This document shows positions 1 to 7,819 of a stretch of 32,257 nt of DNA, piece after piece. Under the pieces are notes generated by a model. It was given only the letters and a program-made list of their open reading frames with translations, was not told where the DNA came from and searched no databases. Origin of the DNA: Winogradskyella sp. (lineage in GTDB: Bacteria; Bacteroidota; Bacteroidia; Flavobacteriales; Flavobacteriaceae). Positions within the stretch are counted from its first letter, which is position 1. Every line of letters begins with the position of its first letter. Made by a program: the position numbers and the translations under genes. The stretch is taken from NCBI RefSeq assembly GCF_013213975.1, contig NZ_JABSST010000038.1, forward strand, positions 1 through 32,257, in the 5' to 3' direction.

Positions 1-193
1 TTTAAGCGGCAACTATGAATTTGCTCAAATTGGGCAATCAAATGGTGAGATATTTCTCGTATTAGATCCTGTTGCTTTTTTAGATGGTGCAGAATTAATT
101 GAAGATGGTTCTGAGATGACAATTAACACAGCCATTACCTTAAATGGAGCGTCTACGGATAATCAAATCCTTAGGTTAGAACGCGTTGAATAA
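1..193 (+). CDS. C-terminal fragment of an unidentified protein
   Basis: The reading frame is open from base 2 to a TAA at 191-193 and gives the last 63 residues of a protein whose start lies outside the window. The piece is acidic and rich in short hydrophobic/polar alternation (for example EIFLVLDPVAF and the ending ILRLERVE), which suggests a beta-rich extracytoplasmic domain. There are no cysteines and no motif I recognise. A lipoprotein gene follows after 73 bases on the same strand. The function is not assigned; that the frame is coding rests on its lack of stops and normal codon use. Confidence 0.6.
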   Translation, partial: LSGNYEFAQIGQSNGEIFLVLDPVAFLDGAELIEDGSEMTINTAITLNGASTDNQILRLERVE

Positions 194-266
194 TTCATTT
201 TAAGATAAACCAATTAAGAGTGCGACAACAATTGTTGTAATGTTTTTTATACTAATACAATCAATC

Positions 267-731
267 ATGAGAACTAAACTATTATTAGTCGTAACATTTT
301 TATCCGTTGCACTTATAAGTTGCAGTAGGGATGAAATAGATAACCCAATTACTGATCCATTATTACATGGAGAATGGAATTTAAAAAAAGCCAGTACTGG
401 ATGGTACCCACAAGATGATCTAGAAGCGGGAATTATTGAGTTTATATTTGATACAGAAAATTCTATTTTAAACGTAATTAATAATAATGAAACATACCTT
501 TTTGTACCAGAGTCAGGCCAATTCCCATATACAATTGTAAACTTCCAAGATAGTGCCTATATCATTTTTGAGGATGAAAGATTTCATTATGTAGAAGATG
601 GTATAATTTATGGTCATCCAATAAATTATTTTGAAACAGATGAAGGTCAGCAAATGATGATAGAATTCAATCGTTGGAATTGTGACAATTGTTTTCATTT
701 CGGCTATAAACGGTGGATTTTAATACGGTAA
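267..731 (+). CDS. Small lipoprotein, possibly lipocalin-like
   Basis: The protein is 154 residues. It begins with a short basic n-region and a hydrophobic stretch ending LISC, so Cys19 is the likely lipidated residue and the mature protein starts CSRDEI. I chose the ATG at 267, not the in-frame ATG at 240, because the upstream ten residues would spoil the signal peptide and the first ATG overlaps a palindrome. The mature part opens LLHGEWNLKKAS and is beta-rich, in the style of the small lipocalin-like lipoproteins common in Flavobacteriaceae. That family assignment is inference. A CxxC pair (CDNC, residues 139-142) near the C-terminus is unusual for such proteins and could form a disulfide in the periplasm or on the surface. 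Confidence 0.75.
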   Translation: MRTKLLLVVTFLSVALISCSRDEIDNPITDPLLHGEWNLKKASTGWYPQDDLEAGIIEFIFDTENSILNVINNNETYLFVPESGQFPYTIVNFQDSAYIIFEDERFHYVEDGIIYGHPINYFETDEGQQMMIEFNRWNCDNCFHFGYKRWILIR

Positions 732-815
732 ATTATTACAACAGCTGCGACAACACAATTCATAACATTATAAATCCTTTATTAGGAGGTTATGCTTCTG
801 TAGAAAAGCTTATGA

Positions 816-1151
816 TCAAGACACCTGAGACCCGTTTTTAACCTTGGTTTCAGGATGTAAGAGAAAGACATCATTGGCCTTAACGGCACCCATTACTAAG
901 CATTCGCTCATAAAATGAGCGATTTGCTTTTTTGGAAAATTAACGGTAGCTACAATCTGCCGATTTAACAAATCTTCTTTTTGATATTGTGTCGTAATTT
1001 GTGCTGAAGACTTTTTAACACCTAAGTCACCAAAATCAATAGTTAGCTGATACGCAGGCTTGCGCGCTTCAGGGAAATCGTTGACTCCAATGATGGTACC
1101 AACACGCAAATCTACCTTTGTAAAGTCTTCAAATGTTATTATCTTATCCAT
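816..1151 (-). CDS. csaA: CsaA-like tRNA-binding domain protein
   Basis: This 111-residue protein is a stand-alone EMAP-II/tRNA-binding OB fold. Visible family features are the opening ITFEDFTKVDLRVGTI, the KKSSAQIT segment, the VNFPKKQIAHFMSECLVMG stretch typical of CsaA, and VFLLHPE near the end. The length fits CsaA (about 110 residues). In Bacillus CsaA is described as a chaperone with a role in protein export; the domain binds tRNA-like structures. The gene is divergent from the thioredoxin-fold gene, with 31 bases between the two start codons, so both promoters must be packed into or overlap the neighbouring coding sequence. Confidence 0.88.
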   Translation of the reverse strand: MDKIITFEDFTKVDLRVGTIIGVNDFPEARKPAYQLTIDFGDLGVKKSSAQITTQYQKEDLLNRQIVATVNFPKKQIAHFMSECLVMGAVKANDVFLLHPETKVKNGSQVS

Positions 1152-1182
1152 GCATTAAAATTATATAAAACTTCCTAAACTA

Positions 1183-1737
1183 ATGGCTTTAACACCATCA
1201 AATATGTTGCCCTTGGGCACCTCAGCACCAGATTTTAACCTTATTGACACTAAAGATGACCAAATAAAATCACTCAATAATTTAAAAGGAGCTCAAGGAA
1301 CTCTGGTAATGTTTATTTGCAACCACTGCCCTTTTGTAATTCATGTTAACCAACAACTTGTACAATTGGCCAATGATTATTCGCTAAAAGGAATTAATTG
1401 CATAGCCATTTCTAGTAATGATGTGGTTAATTATCCTCAAGATGGTCCAGATAAAATGAAAGTTCATGCTAAAGAAAACCTCTACCCTTTTCCGTATCTA
1501 TATGACGAAACACAAGACGTTGCTAAAGCCTATGATGCCGCATGTACGCCAGATTTTTTCTTATTTGATCAAGATTTAAAATTGGTTTATGCAGGTCAGC
1601 TAGATGGTTCACGACCTGGAAATGATATTCCTGTTACAGGTGAAGATTTAAGAGCAGCCATGGATGCGCTTTTGCGCCAAGACACTATAAATCCTAATCA
1701 GAAACCTAGTATGGGTTGTAACATTAAGTGGAAATAA
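1183..1737 (+). CDS. Thioredoxin-fold peroxiredoxin-like protein
   Basis: The 184-residue protein has the redoxin (AhpC/TSA-like) fold. The N-terminal part reads LGTSAPDFNLIDTKDD, followed at about residue 46 by CNHCPFVIHV, a CxxC active site in the position of the peroxiredoxin or thioredoxin motif. A typical cis-proline region occurs at ACTPDFFLFD, and a third cysteine lies in SMGCNIKWK at the C-terminus. It lacks a signal peptide, so it is probably cytoplasmic. The family is the peroxiredoxin-like group often annotated 'thioredoxin family protein'; its physiological substrate is not known. It is followed by a small membrane protein gene 7 bases downstream and is likely co-transcribed with it and the acetyltransferase. 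Confidence 0.85.
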   Translation: MALTPSNMLPLGTSAPDFNLIDTKDDQIKSLNNLKGAQGTLVMFICNHCPFVIHVNQQLVQLANDYSLKGINCIAISSNDVVNYPQDGPDKMKVHAKENLYPFPYLYDETQDVAKAYDAACTPDFFLFDQDLKLVYAGQLDGSRPGNDIPVTGEDLRAAMDALLRQDTINPNQKPSMGCNIKWK

Positions 1738-1744
1738 ACTTAAT

Positions 1745-2005
1745 ATGTCTCAAGAAGAAGTAAATAAGGAAAAACGAAAAACAATACCATTAACCACATC
1801 AGAATCATTAACATTTTTCTTTCTTCCATTTTCTTTTTTCGGTCCTAGAAACAAAAAACACAACGACTTTAACAAATCTGAATTAGACCGATTTGAAGAA
1901 TATGGCTTTTATCTTAAAATTAAACAAGCCAAAGAACTAACATTATATGGAAAGCTATTCTATATTGCAATTACAGTAATTATTATTTATCTGATGAAAT
2001 ATTAG
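1745..2005 (+). CDS. Small hypothetical membrane protein
   Basis: An 86-residue protein I do not recognise. Residues 1-20 are charged and polar, a hydrophobic Phe-rich patch follows (LTFFFLPFSFFGPRN, about residues 23-37), then a charged middle with ELDRFEEYGFYLKIKQAKEL, and a clear C-terminal transmembrane helix (about residues 69-85). The ATG at 1745 is 7 bases after the upstream stop, and the TAG is followed two bases later by the next ATG, so it sits inside a three-gene operon. Such tightly packed position and normal codon use support a real gene. Confidence 0.7.
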   Translation: MSQEEVNKEKRKTIPLTTSESLTFFFLPFSFFGPRNKKHNDFNKSELDRFEEYGFYLKIKQAKELTLYGKLFYIAITVIIIYLMKY

Positions 2006-2007
2006 CA

Positions 2008-2538
2008 ATGAAAATTTTAATAGAAACTGAACGTCTTATCCTAAGACCTGTAACCTTAGACGACACTCAAGATTTTTTTGAAATGGACTCTAACCCTAAT
2101 GTGCATAAATATTTAGGGAATAATCCTGTAAAAAGTATAGATCAATCTAAAGCTTGGATAGAAGATATACTAGATCAGTATGAAACATTTGGACTTGGTC
2201 GCTTAGCGGTGGTAAATAAAACTACAAATGAATTCTTAGGATGGTCAGGAATTAAATATGAAAGACAGGTCAGAGCAGAATTTAATTACTATGATTTAGG
2301 CTACCGATTTAAAGAGCAGCATTGGGGAAATGGCTATGCAACGGAAGCTGCTATAGCAAGTTTAAAGTTTGGTTTTGAAGATTTAAAGCTCGACGAAATT
2401 TGTGGAGCGGCAGAAGATGACCACTTCGTATCTAACCTAATTCTTAAAAAAATTGGACTACAACCATCTGGAACATTTACCTATGATGGTTGTCTATGCA
2501 ATTGGTACAGTTTAAAGCGAGACCAATGGATTCCATGA
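2008..2538 (+). CDS. GNAT-family N-acetyltransferase (RimJ/RimL type)
   Basis: This 176-residue protein begins ETERLILRPVTLDD, the signature opening of RimJ/RimL-like GNAT acetyltransferases. It has the acetyl-CoA binding region HWGNGYATEAAIASLKFGF (motif A equivalent, about residues 110-128) and the later SNLILKKIGL segment, where RimJ/L proteins carry their 'N..S..v.eKlGf' motif. It would transfer an acetyl group from acetyl-CoA to an amine; the substrate cannot be read from the sequence. It is the last gene of the run beginning at 1183, and a strong terminator follows 33 bases after the stop. Confidence 0.9.
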   Translation: MKILIETERLILRPVTLDDTQDFFEMDSNPNVHKYLGNNPVKSIDQSKAWIEDILDQYETFGLGRLAVVNKTTNEFLGWSGIKYERQVRAEFNYYDLGYRFKEQHWGNGYATEAAIASLKFGFEDLKLDEICGAAEDDHFVSNLILKKIGLQPSGTFTYDGCLCNWYSLKRDQWIP

Positions 2539-2571
2539 TTTAATATCAGGCACGACATTAAAGCATAAACG

Positions 2572-2597
2572 AAAAACCCCTCTTTCAAGGGGTTTTT
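2572..2597. terminator. Rho-independent terminator, bidirectional
   Basis: A perfect 10-bp stem (AAAAACCCCT pairing with AGGGGTTTTT) encloses a six-base loop. It gives a T-run on the plus strand and, because the left arm begins with A's, also on the minus strand. It closes the acetyltransferase operon from the left and would stop transcription arriving from the TonB receptor side. Confidence 0.85.
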
Positions 2598-2602
2598 CTT
2601 TA

Positions 2603-2737
2603 TCAATCAAAATATATAACTAATAACCATCTCGTTAATCTGTAGTTTAAAATGTATTGGAATGCTGTAGGAGATACCAACGACTCTATCGCGTTGTTTC
2701 GACCTACATTGGCTCTTGGGTTTTTCTTGAGTTCCAT
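2603..2737 (-). pseudogene. tonB-like N-terminal remnant
   Basis: On the minus strand an ATG at 2737 opens a 44-codon frame whose first 14 residues, MELKKNPRANVGRN, closely resemble the conserved cytoplasmic start of Bacteroidota energy-transducing TonB proteins (pattern M-x-x-K-K-N-P-K-A-D/N-x-x-R-N-S). After that point the frame becomes unrelated sequence and stops at 2603, where TonB should continue with its membrane helix and proline-rich linker. It sits 93 bases downstream of a TonB-dependent receptor gene on the same strand. I read it as the stump of a former tonB gene. The resemblance is from memory of the family and short, so a chance similarity cannot be excluded. Confidence 0.4.
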
Positions 2738-2830
2738 GACAAATGATTTAATACTTTAAAGTTACCCATCGGAATGCGTAAAAAGTATGATAAAAGTTAT
2801 ATTTACCTAATAACCAAGGATTTACAAACA

Positions 2831-4981
2831 TCAGAGGTTATTAAGCTGGTTATCTTTACCATCTTCACTTATGGTCCAAAAGAATCCAACAAAGAAGAAT
2901 TGATCTGTTGCAGGTCGTAATGCACGTCTACTAAATTGTCCATTAAGGTCTGGAGTATTAGCATACTGATACCCATTAATGTTTCTGAACCCTAGGACAT
3001 TATTTACCGAGAAATATAAAATCTTTTGCTGATCAATTAGGTAAGCCCAATTAAGACTTATGCTATTAAAAGGTTTAGCCTTTTCCGCTAAAAATGCACT
3101 AGAATTAGGATCGTTATACGGTCTTCCTGAAGAAAAGGTATAATCAACACCGAGCTGACTCTTTAGACTTTCAATCCAATATTTACCAACAATAGAAAAG
3201 TTGTGGTTTGTAGCAAAATTTGGCTGTGCAGCCGATTCAAAATTTAAATAATCACGCTCCGTATCTAAATACGAATAACTAAGCCAATAATCTAAATTTT
3301 TAATGCTCGTATTGTCTCTCCAGAACACATCTAGCCCTTGTGCATAACCATCTCCATTTGAATTGAAATTACTATCAAAAGAAGTAAACTCAGTATCAAA
3401 CTTGACTAAATTGTTATATACCTTTCTATAGGCTTCTGCTCTAAATATTTTACCATCATTAACGTACTGGTAGTTTAGAATGTAATGCGACGTTTTCTCA
3501 GCTTCTAAATTTTGTTCAAACTTGAGAATGTTATGGTTAGGATTCTGATAAAAATTACCATAGGCTAAGGATACTTGACCATTTTTAGAGGTCTTATAAG
3601 CTAAAGCAGCTCTTGGTGCCACATCCAAATCACTAAACACAGAACTGTAATCTGCTCTTACACCAACTTTTAGAGCTAAGTCTTTAGAGAAAACTAAATC
3701 GGCCTCTGCAAAACCTGCGGTTATGTTGTTATTATAACCATAGGTAACATTTACAGAACCATCTTTAAAATTCTCATCAAAGTCCGTTAAAAACTGTTCT
3801 GCTCCAAAACTTAACTTAAATCTACTATTAAACCGTTTTTTAAGCTTGAGCTTAAGATGAGCCGAATTCTCATCATTCGTTACATCACTTGTCATAATGC
3901 CTACTTTATTTTTCGCATAAGTATAGCTCAATCCAGTTTGTAAAGTCCAGCTGTTATTTAAAACACCTTTATAGGATGTATTGACATAAACATTATCGTT
4001 GTTTAAACTGAAGTCTACGCCATCTTCAAAATTGATATCTTCTTGGTTAAGGGCTAAATCAGTAATATCAAAAGCAGCATAAAATTTAAGTACACCGTTT
4101 TCTAGATGTTGTCTATAAACCGTTTCTCCTTGGGCAGCCTGAAACGGTCTATCCCAATTATTTCTGTTACTGAAAATTTCAAAATATGGGGCAAGATTCA
4201 CATATGAAGCACTAAAGCTAAGCGAGGATTTATCCCATTTCTGGGTATTACCTAAAGTGGCACCAACAGACATGATACCTATATCCGTTTTCTCTTGATC
4301 AGGTTCGTCAATAGTATTTAATAATAATACACTAGATAAGGCTTGGCCAAATTCCGAAGAATACCCTCCTGTTGAAAAGGTAATACCATCAAATAGAAAT
4401 GGTGAATAACGTCCTCTAGCAGGAATATTATTAGCCGTTGGCGTGTAAGGAGTAAATACGCGTATACCATCTATGAAGATTTGTGTTTCCTCGGCAGCAC
4501 CACCACGAACAAACAGTCTTCCATCTTCTGCATTTGTAGATGTACCTGGTAAGGTCTGTAAAGCACCAACAAAATCACCTAAGGCACTAGCTGTAGTAAC
4601 AACATCCAAGGCTTTTAGCACTGAGACCTTACTATTATCATTGGCCTCAAAAGTTCCTGCACTTAAAATTACTGCATCCAAGGATTCTACATCTTCACGT
4701 AGCTTAATTTGAAGATTAGACAATTTACTTACATCGTCCATAATAGTTTTTGTTTCAAAAGACAGGAATGAAATTACAAGAGCTTGTGTACCCTCTTCTT
4801 CGGTTGTAAATACAAAGCTCCCATCTTCTAAACTTGTAGCACCATCATAGGTACCATCTAAATAAACGTTGGCTCCTGAAATGGGTATGCCTTTAGTATC
4901 AATAACCTTTCCTGAAATAGTGGTCTGAGCAAAGCTTAAATTGATTAGAAATAAGCTTAAAAGTGTAATTAATTTGTTCAT
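2831..4981 (-). CDS. TonB-dependent outer-membrane receptor
   Basis: The 716-residue protein has a signal peptide (MNKLITLLSLFLINLSFAQ, cleavage after FAQ), then a CarboxypepD_reg-like beta-sandwich (about residues 20-95, ISGKVIDTKGIPISGANVYLDG). A plug domain follows (about 110-225, including LQTLPGTSTN and RLFVRGG with FIDGIRV), then a beta-barrel ending in an aromatic-rich strand (FFFVGFFWTI) followed by a short tail. It would import a substrate across the outer membrane using TonB energy. No SusD-like partner, anti-sigma or regulator is adjacent, so the substrate is unknown. The direct leader ATCAATCAAAAA abuts the ATG. At 716 residues it is shorter than SusC proteins (about 1000) and nearer siderophore/metal-type receptors of this phylum. 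Confidence 0.92.
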   Translation of the reverse strand: MNKLITLLSLFLINLSFAQTTISGKVIDTKGIPISGANVYLDGTYDGATSLEDGSFVFTTEEEGTQALVISFLSFETKTIMDDVSKLSNLQIKLREDVESLDAVILSAGTFEANDNSKVSVLKALDVVTTASALGDFVGALQTLPGTSTNAEDGRLFVRGGAAEETQIFIDGIRVFTPYTPTANNIPARGRYSPFLFDGITFSTGGYSSEFGQALSSVLLLNTIDEPDQEKTDIGIMSVGATLGNTQKWDKSSLSFSASYVNLAPYFEIFSNRNNWDRPFQAAQGETVYRQHLENGVLKFYAAFDITDLALNQEDINFEDGVDFSLNNDNVYVNTSYKGVLNNSWTLQTGLSYTYAKNKVGIMTSDVTNDENSAHLKLKLKKRFNSRFKLSFGAEQFLTDFDENFKDGSVNVTYGYNNNITAGFAEADLVFSKDLALKVGVRADYSSVFSDLDVAPRAALAYKTSKNGQVSLAYGNFYQNPNHNILKFEQNLEAEKTSHYILNYQYVNDGKIFRAEAYRKVYNNLVKFDTEFTSFDSNFNSNGDGYAQGLDVFWRDNTSIKNLDYWLSYSYLDTERDYLNFESAAQPNFATNHNFSIVGKYWIESLKSQLGVDYTFSSGRPYNDPNSSAFLAEKAKPFNSISLNWAYLIDQQKILYFSVNNVLGFRNINGYQYANTPDLNGQFSRRALRPATDQFFFVGFFWTISEDGKDNQLNNL

Positions 4982-5116
4982 TTTTTGATTGATGATTAAT
5001 TGTTCGTTTTTTGATTATGGCACAAACTTCCAAGTTTTTCCCTTCAGGATAAATTGAATCTTACCGAATTGTAAAATTTCAATGACGAATTGATTTATTT
5101 GAAGTAAATTGTTCAG

Positions 5117-5806
5117 ATGAAACTAACCAACATAGAAAAACAATTTAGTATTCTGTTTTTTATAATTGTACTATTTGAACTCTTGACCAGTAGTACTGAA
5201 TCATTGACCAATGCACATTATATTGCAAAACCAGCCATTGTTGCTAGTTTAATGGTTTTGTTTGTGAAAGAGTCGATAAGCTTAGATAATCAACTAAAGA
5301 AATTAACCTTAGGCGCCTTAGCCTTTTCATTACTTGGGGACGTACTGTTAATGTTTGTTGATCTCTCTCCTCATTTTTTTACAGTTGGTCTTATAGCGTT
5401 TTTACTCGCACATTTCATATACATTATTGTATTTACAAAGCATAGAAATCGGGCTATTAAGCCTATTGGTTTTATTTTGCTCCTATTAATATATGCAGCA
5501 GGATTATTTTATGTTCTAAAATCAGGTTTAGAGGAAATGTTAATCCCAGTAATGATTTATATGATAGTTATTTTAGCCATGGCTACTAGCGCATTTGTAA
5601 GAAAAGGCATTGTTAATAAATACAGTTATAATTTTGTGTTCATTGGCGCTATATTTTTCATGATTTCTGACAGCATCCTTGCACTGAATAAATTTTACGA
5701 GGCTATTCCTTTAGCTAATATATTGATAATGACAACATATGCTTTAGCGCAATACTTAATTGTTATAGGAATATTAAAATTATCTGTAACAAATAGTAAG
5801 GAATAA
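5117..5806 (+). CDS. YhhN-family membrane protein (lysoplasmalogenase-like)
   Basis: The 229-residue protein is almost entirely hydrophobic, with about seven or eight transmembrane segments. It shows YhhN family features: KPAIVASLMVLF near the start, ALAFSLLGDVLLMF (about residues 66-79, with the conserved GD), and ISDSILALNKF towards the end (conserved SD). Characterised members such as TMEM86 hydrolyse the vinyl-ether bond of lysoplasmalogens; whether this bacterium makes plasmalogens is unknown, so the activity is a family inference. The ATG at 5117 gives a short cytoplasmic N-terminus before the first helix. The sigma-factor gene begins 31 bases downstream. Confidence 0.85.
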   Translation: MKLTNIEKQFSILFFIIVLFELLTSSTESLTNAHYIAKPAIVASLMVLFVKESISLDNQLKKLTLGALAFSLLGDVLLMFVDLSPHFFTVGLIAFLLAHFIYIIVFTKHRNRAIKPIGFILLLLIYAAGLFYVLKSGLEEMLIPVMIYMIVILAMATSAFVRKGIVNKYSYNFVFIGAIFFMISDSILALNKFYEAIPLANILIMTTYALAQYLIVIGILKLSVTNSKE

Positions 5807-5837
5807 CTACCAATAGGTAACTAACCAAATTCATCAA

Positions 5838-6332
5838 TTGAACAAAGAACTCGAACATAGTTTTGTTGAACTGTTGCAAAAGCATCAAAACATTGTACAT
5901 AAGGTGTGTCGATTATACACTAACAATACTGATGCGCATAACGATCTGTTTCAAGAGATTACTATACAACTTTGGAAAGCCTACCCAAAATTTAGAGGAG
6001 ATTCAAAGTTCAGTACTTGGATGTATCGTGTGGGATTAAACACCGCTATAACACTTTACAGAAAATCGAAACGGAGAATTTATACTCAAGAGTTTGATGC
6101 CCTTGAGTTTAAAATTAAGGCGGAAGAATATGATGATACTGAAGAGCAGCAACTCAAATTACTTTATAAAGCTGTTCATCAATTAAATGATATTGAAAAG
6201 GCCTTAGTATTCTTGTATTTAGAGGATAAAGATTATCGTGAGATAAGTGAAACCTTAGGTATCACAGAAGTCAATGCAAGGGTAAAAATGAATCGAGTTA
6301 AAAAGAAACTTAAAACAATACTAAATCCGTAA
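5838..6332 (+). CDS. ECF-type RNA polymerase sigma factor
   Basis: A 164-residue sigma-70-family protein with the two-domain ECF layout. Region 2 covers about residues 25-78 (QEITIQLWKAYPKFRGDSKF with FSTWMYRVGLNTAI, the classic core-binding and -10 recognition helices). Region 4 covers about residues 110-160 (LYLEDKDYREISETLGI, then VNARVKMNRVKKKLK, a helix-turn-helix for -35 binding). The start codon is TTG; no in-frame ATG occurs before codon 62, which would remove region 2, so the TTG is needed. The membrane-protein gene starts 5 bases after the stop and is the likely partner. Confidence 0.92.
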   Translation: MNKELEHSFVELLQKHQNIVHKVCRLYTNNTDAHNDLFQEITIQLWKAYPKFRGDSKFSTWMYRVGLNTAITLYRKSKRRIYTQEFDALEFKIKAEEYDDTEEQQLKLLYKAVHQLNDIEKALVFLYLEDKDYREISETLGITEVNARVKMNRVKKKLKTILNP

Positions 6333-6336
6333 TGGT

Positions 6337-6969
6337 ATGGATGAATTAGAATTATTAAAGAAGGATTGGAATAAGCACAAATCGGATTATAAAAGTTATT
6401 CAGATACAGAATTGTATCCAATGATTCACAAAAAGTCCTCATCAATTGTAAAGACTTTATTTTACATCAGTATTGCCGAGTTGGTGTTTTGGATTTTAAT
6501 AAGTTATGTACCTTACTTCTTCTCTGATAAAATGAGAGCTCGTTTAGAAACAAGTTACGAAAATCCACTTTTTACAGGGTTAACGATTTTTGGTTTTCTG
6601 ATTGTACTCTTATTTGTTTATTTACTTTATAAATCTCATAAATCTATTTCATCTACTGACAATGCAAAAAAGTTAATGGAAAGTATTTTAAAGACACGCA
6701 AGGTTATTAAATACTATGTGTTGTATAACCTTATTATGATTTTTATCTCTATACCTCTTTCGTTCTATTTTGAATTCAATCAAAACATAGAGTTTCATGA
6801 CCAAGTAGCTGGATTCGATTCTGCACAAATGGCGGTATTAGTGGCTATGGTAGTATTAATAACGGGAATTTTCTTATTGCTTATCTGGCTATTTTACAGA
6901 CTAATCTATGGAATTTTATTAAAACGTCTTAATAGAAATTACGATGAGCTCAAAAAGCTAGAGGTCTAA
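6337..6969 (+). CDS. Membrane protein next to ECF sigma factor, putative anti-sigma
   Basis: The 210-residue protein has a soluble N-terminal part (about 1-40, MDELELLKKDWNKHKSDYK, ELYPMIHKKSS) followed by four hydrophobic helices: about 43-65, 83-101, 129-147 and 168-192. No zinc-binding anti-sigma motif (HxxxCxxC) is present and there are no cysteines, so it is not a ZAS-type anti-sigma. Its position immediately after the sigma gene, with a cytosolic N-terminus and membrane anchor, makes a sigma-sequestering role plausible. That is inference from context only. Related flavobacterial proteins have sometimes been annotated as beta-carotene monooxygenases, for which I see no support. Confidence 0.75.
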   Translation: MDELELLKKDWNKHKSDYKSYSDTELYPMIHKKSSSIVKTLFYISIAELVFWILISYVPYFFSDKMRARLETSYENPLFTGLTIFGFLIVLLFVYLLYKSHKSISSTDNAKKLMESILKTRKVIKYYVLYNLIMIFISIPLSFYFEFNQNIEFHDQVAGFDSAQMAVLVAMVVLITGIFLLLIWLFYRLIYGILLKRLNRNYDELKKLEV

Positions 6970-6971
6970 TT

Positions 6972-7778
6972 TTACCAATCTCTAAGCTCTTTATTTAAGC
7001 GTTCTTTCTCTTCTAATACCTCTTGTGGAATTACCTTTAAAAATGAAGGGTGCTGCTCTATGGCATATTCGATTTTTTCAACAATATCTGCAATGGATTC
7101 ATTGTCGTAATCTATTTCCAAAGGTTGTTTTATTTCAAAAGATTGGTAAATATTTTTCTTTTTAATACGTAGACCTTTTTTATCAAAAGAGCGTCTAAAT
7201 CCGTCTATTACAATAGGAACGACTAAAGGTTTGTATTGCTTAATAATATGCGCTGTTCCTTTTCTGATAGGTTTAAAAGGGGTTGTTGTGCCTTGCGGAA
7301 ATGTAACCACCCATCCATCGTCAAGGGCCTTTTTAATGTTGGTTATGTCACTCATCTTCACCTGTCGATTCACATCTTGGCCCTTTGAACGCCAAGTACG
7401 CTCTATACTTATAGAACCTGTATAAGCAAAAATCTTTGGAATTAATCCTGATTTCATGGTTTCCTTAGCTGCTACATAATACAAGTTAAGCTTAGGATTC
7501 CACAGATATCCGACATTTTTTATATTATCCAATCGTCCGCTTAAACTGGCATTAAATACGTGGAACATGGCAATTACATCTGCAAAATAAGTTTGGTGAT
7601 TTGAAATGAATAACACATTTGTATCTGGAAGGTTTTTAATAATGTCTGAACCTTCAATTTGCAATTCATTAAAGCCTCTAAACCGCCTGTGCGTTAAAAG
7701 TCCTAAAATTCTAATTAGCCATTTCTTAACCCAAAGTATATGTCCAAATGGATTGGTTTTAAATAAACCCATAGTCAT
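6972..7778 (-). CDS. PlsC-type 1-acylglycerol-3-phosphate acyltransferase
   Basis: This 268-residue protein carries the acyltransferase core: NHQTYFAD at residues 60-67 in place of the catalytic NHxxxxD motif, and FPQGTTTPFKP as the substrate-binding equivalent of FPEGTR, followed by VVPIVIDGFRR. The enzyme would acylate a lysophospholipid or lysophosphatidate at the inner membrane. The His and Asp are separated by five residues, not the usual four, and Gln replaces Glu in the PEGT motif; both seem typical of a Bacteroidota subgroup. The ATG two codons downstream (giving MGLFKTNPFGH) is an equally good start. It converges on the preceding gene with only two bases between stop codons. Confidence 0.85.
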   Translation of the reverse strand: MTMGLFKTNPFGHILWVKKWLIRILGLLTHRRFRGFNELQIEGSDIIKNLPDTNVLFISNHQTYFADVIAMFHVFNASLSGRLDNIKNVGYLWNPKLNLYYVAAKETMKSGLIPKIFAYTGSISIERTWRSKGQDVNRQVKMSDITNIKKALDDGWVVTFPQGTTTPFKPIRKGTAHIIKQYKPLVVPIVIDGFRRSFDKKGLRIKKKNIYQSFEIKQPLEIDYDNESIADIVEKIEYAIEQHPSFLKVIPQEVLEEKERLNKELRDW

Positions 7779-7790
7779 TAATTAATTCTA

Positions 7791-7819
7791 CAAATGTAAC
7801 AATTCTGATAAGCTACAAA
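7791..7819 (-). promoter_or_regulatory. Bacteroidota-type promoter for the acyltransferase gene
   Basis: On the minus strand TTTG, 17 bases, then TACATTTG matches the TTG-N17-23-TAnnTTTG consensus of flavobacterial primary sigma promoters. The -7 box ends 12 bases before the annotated ATG, so the leader would be very short; using the third-codon ATG adds six bases. Confidence 0.5.

Noticed and set aside
2652-2759. 35-codon plus-strand frame between the terminator and the TonB receptor
   Set aside because: It overlaps the tonB-like remnant on the other strand, has no protein-like pattern and no leader.
4473-4712. Plus-strand open frame inside the TonB receptor
   Set aside because: Shadow of the plug-domain coding sequence on the opposite strand; Ser/Thr/Lys-rich nonsense composition.
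5838-5840. Moving the sigma-factor start to the first ATG
   Set aside because: The first in-frame ATG is codon 62 and would delete most of region 2, so TTG is kept.
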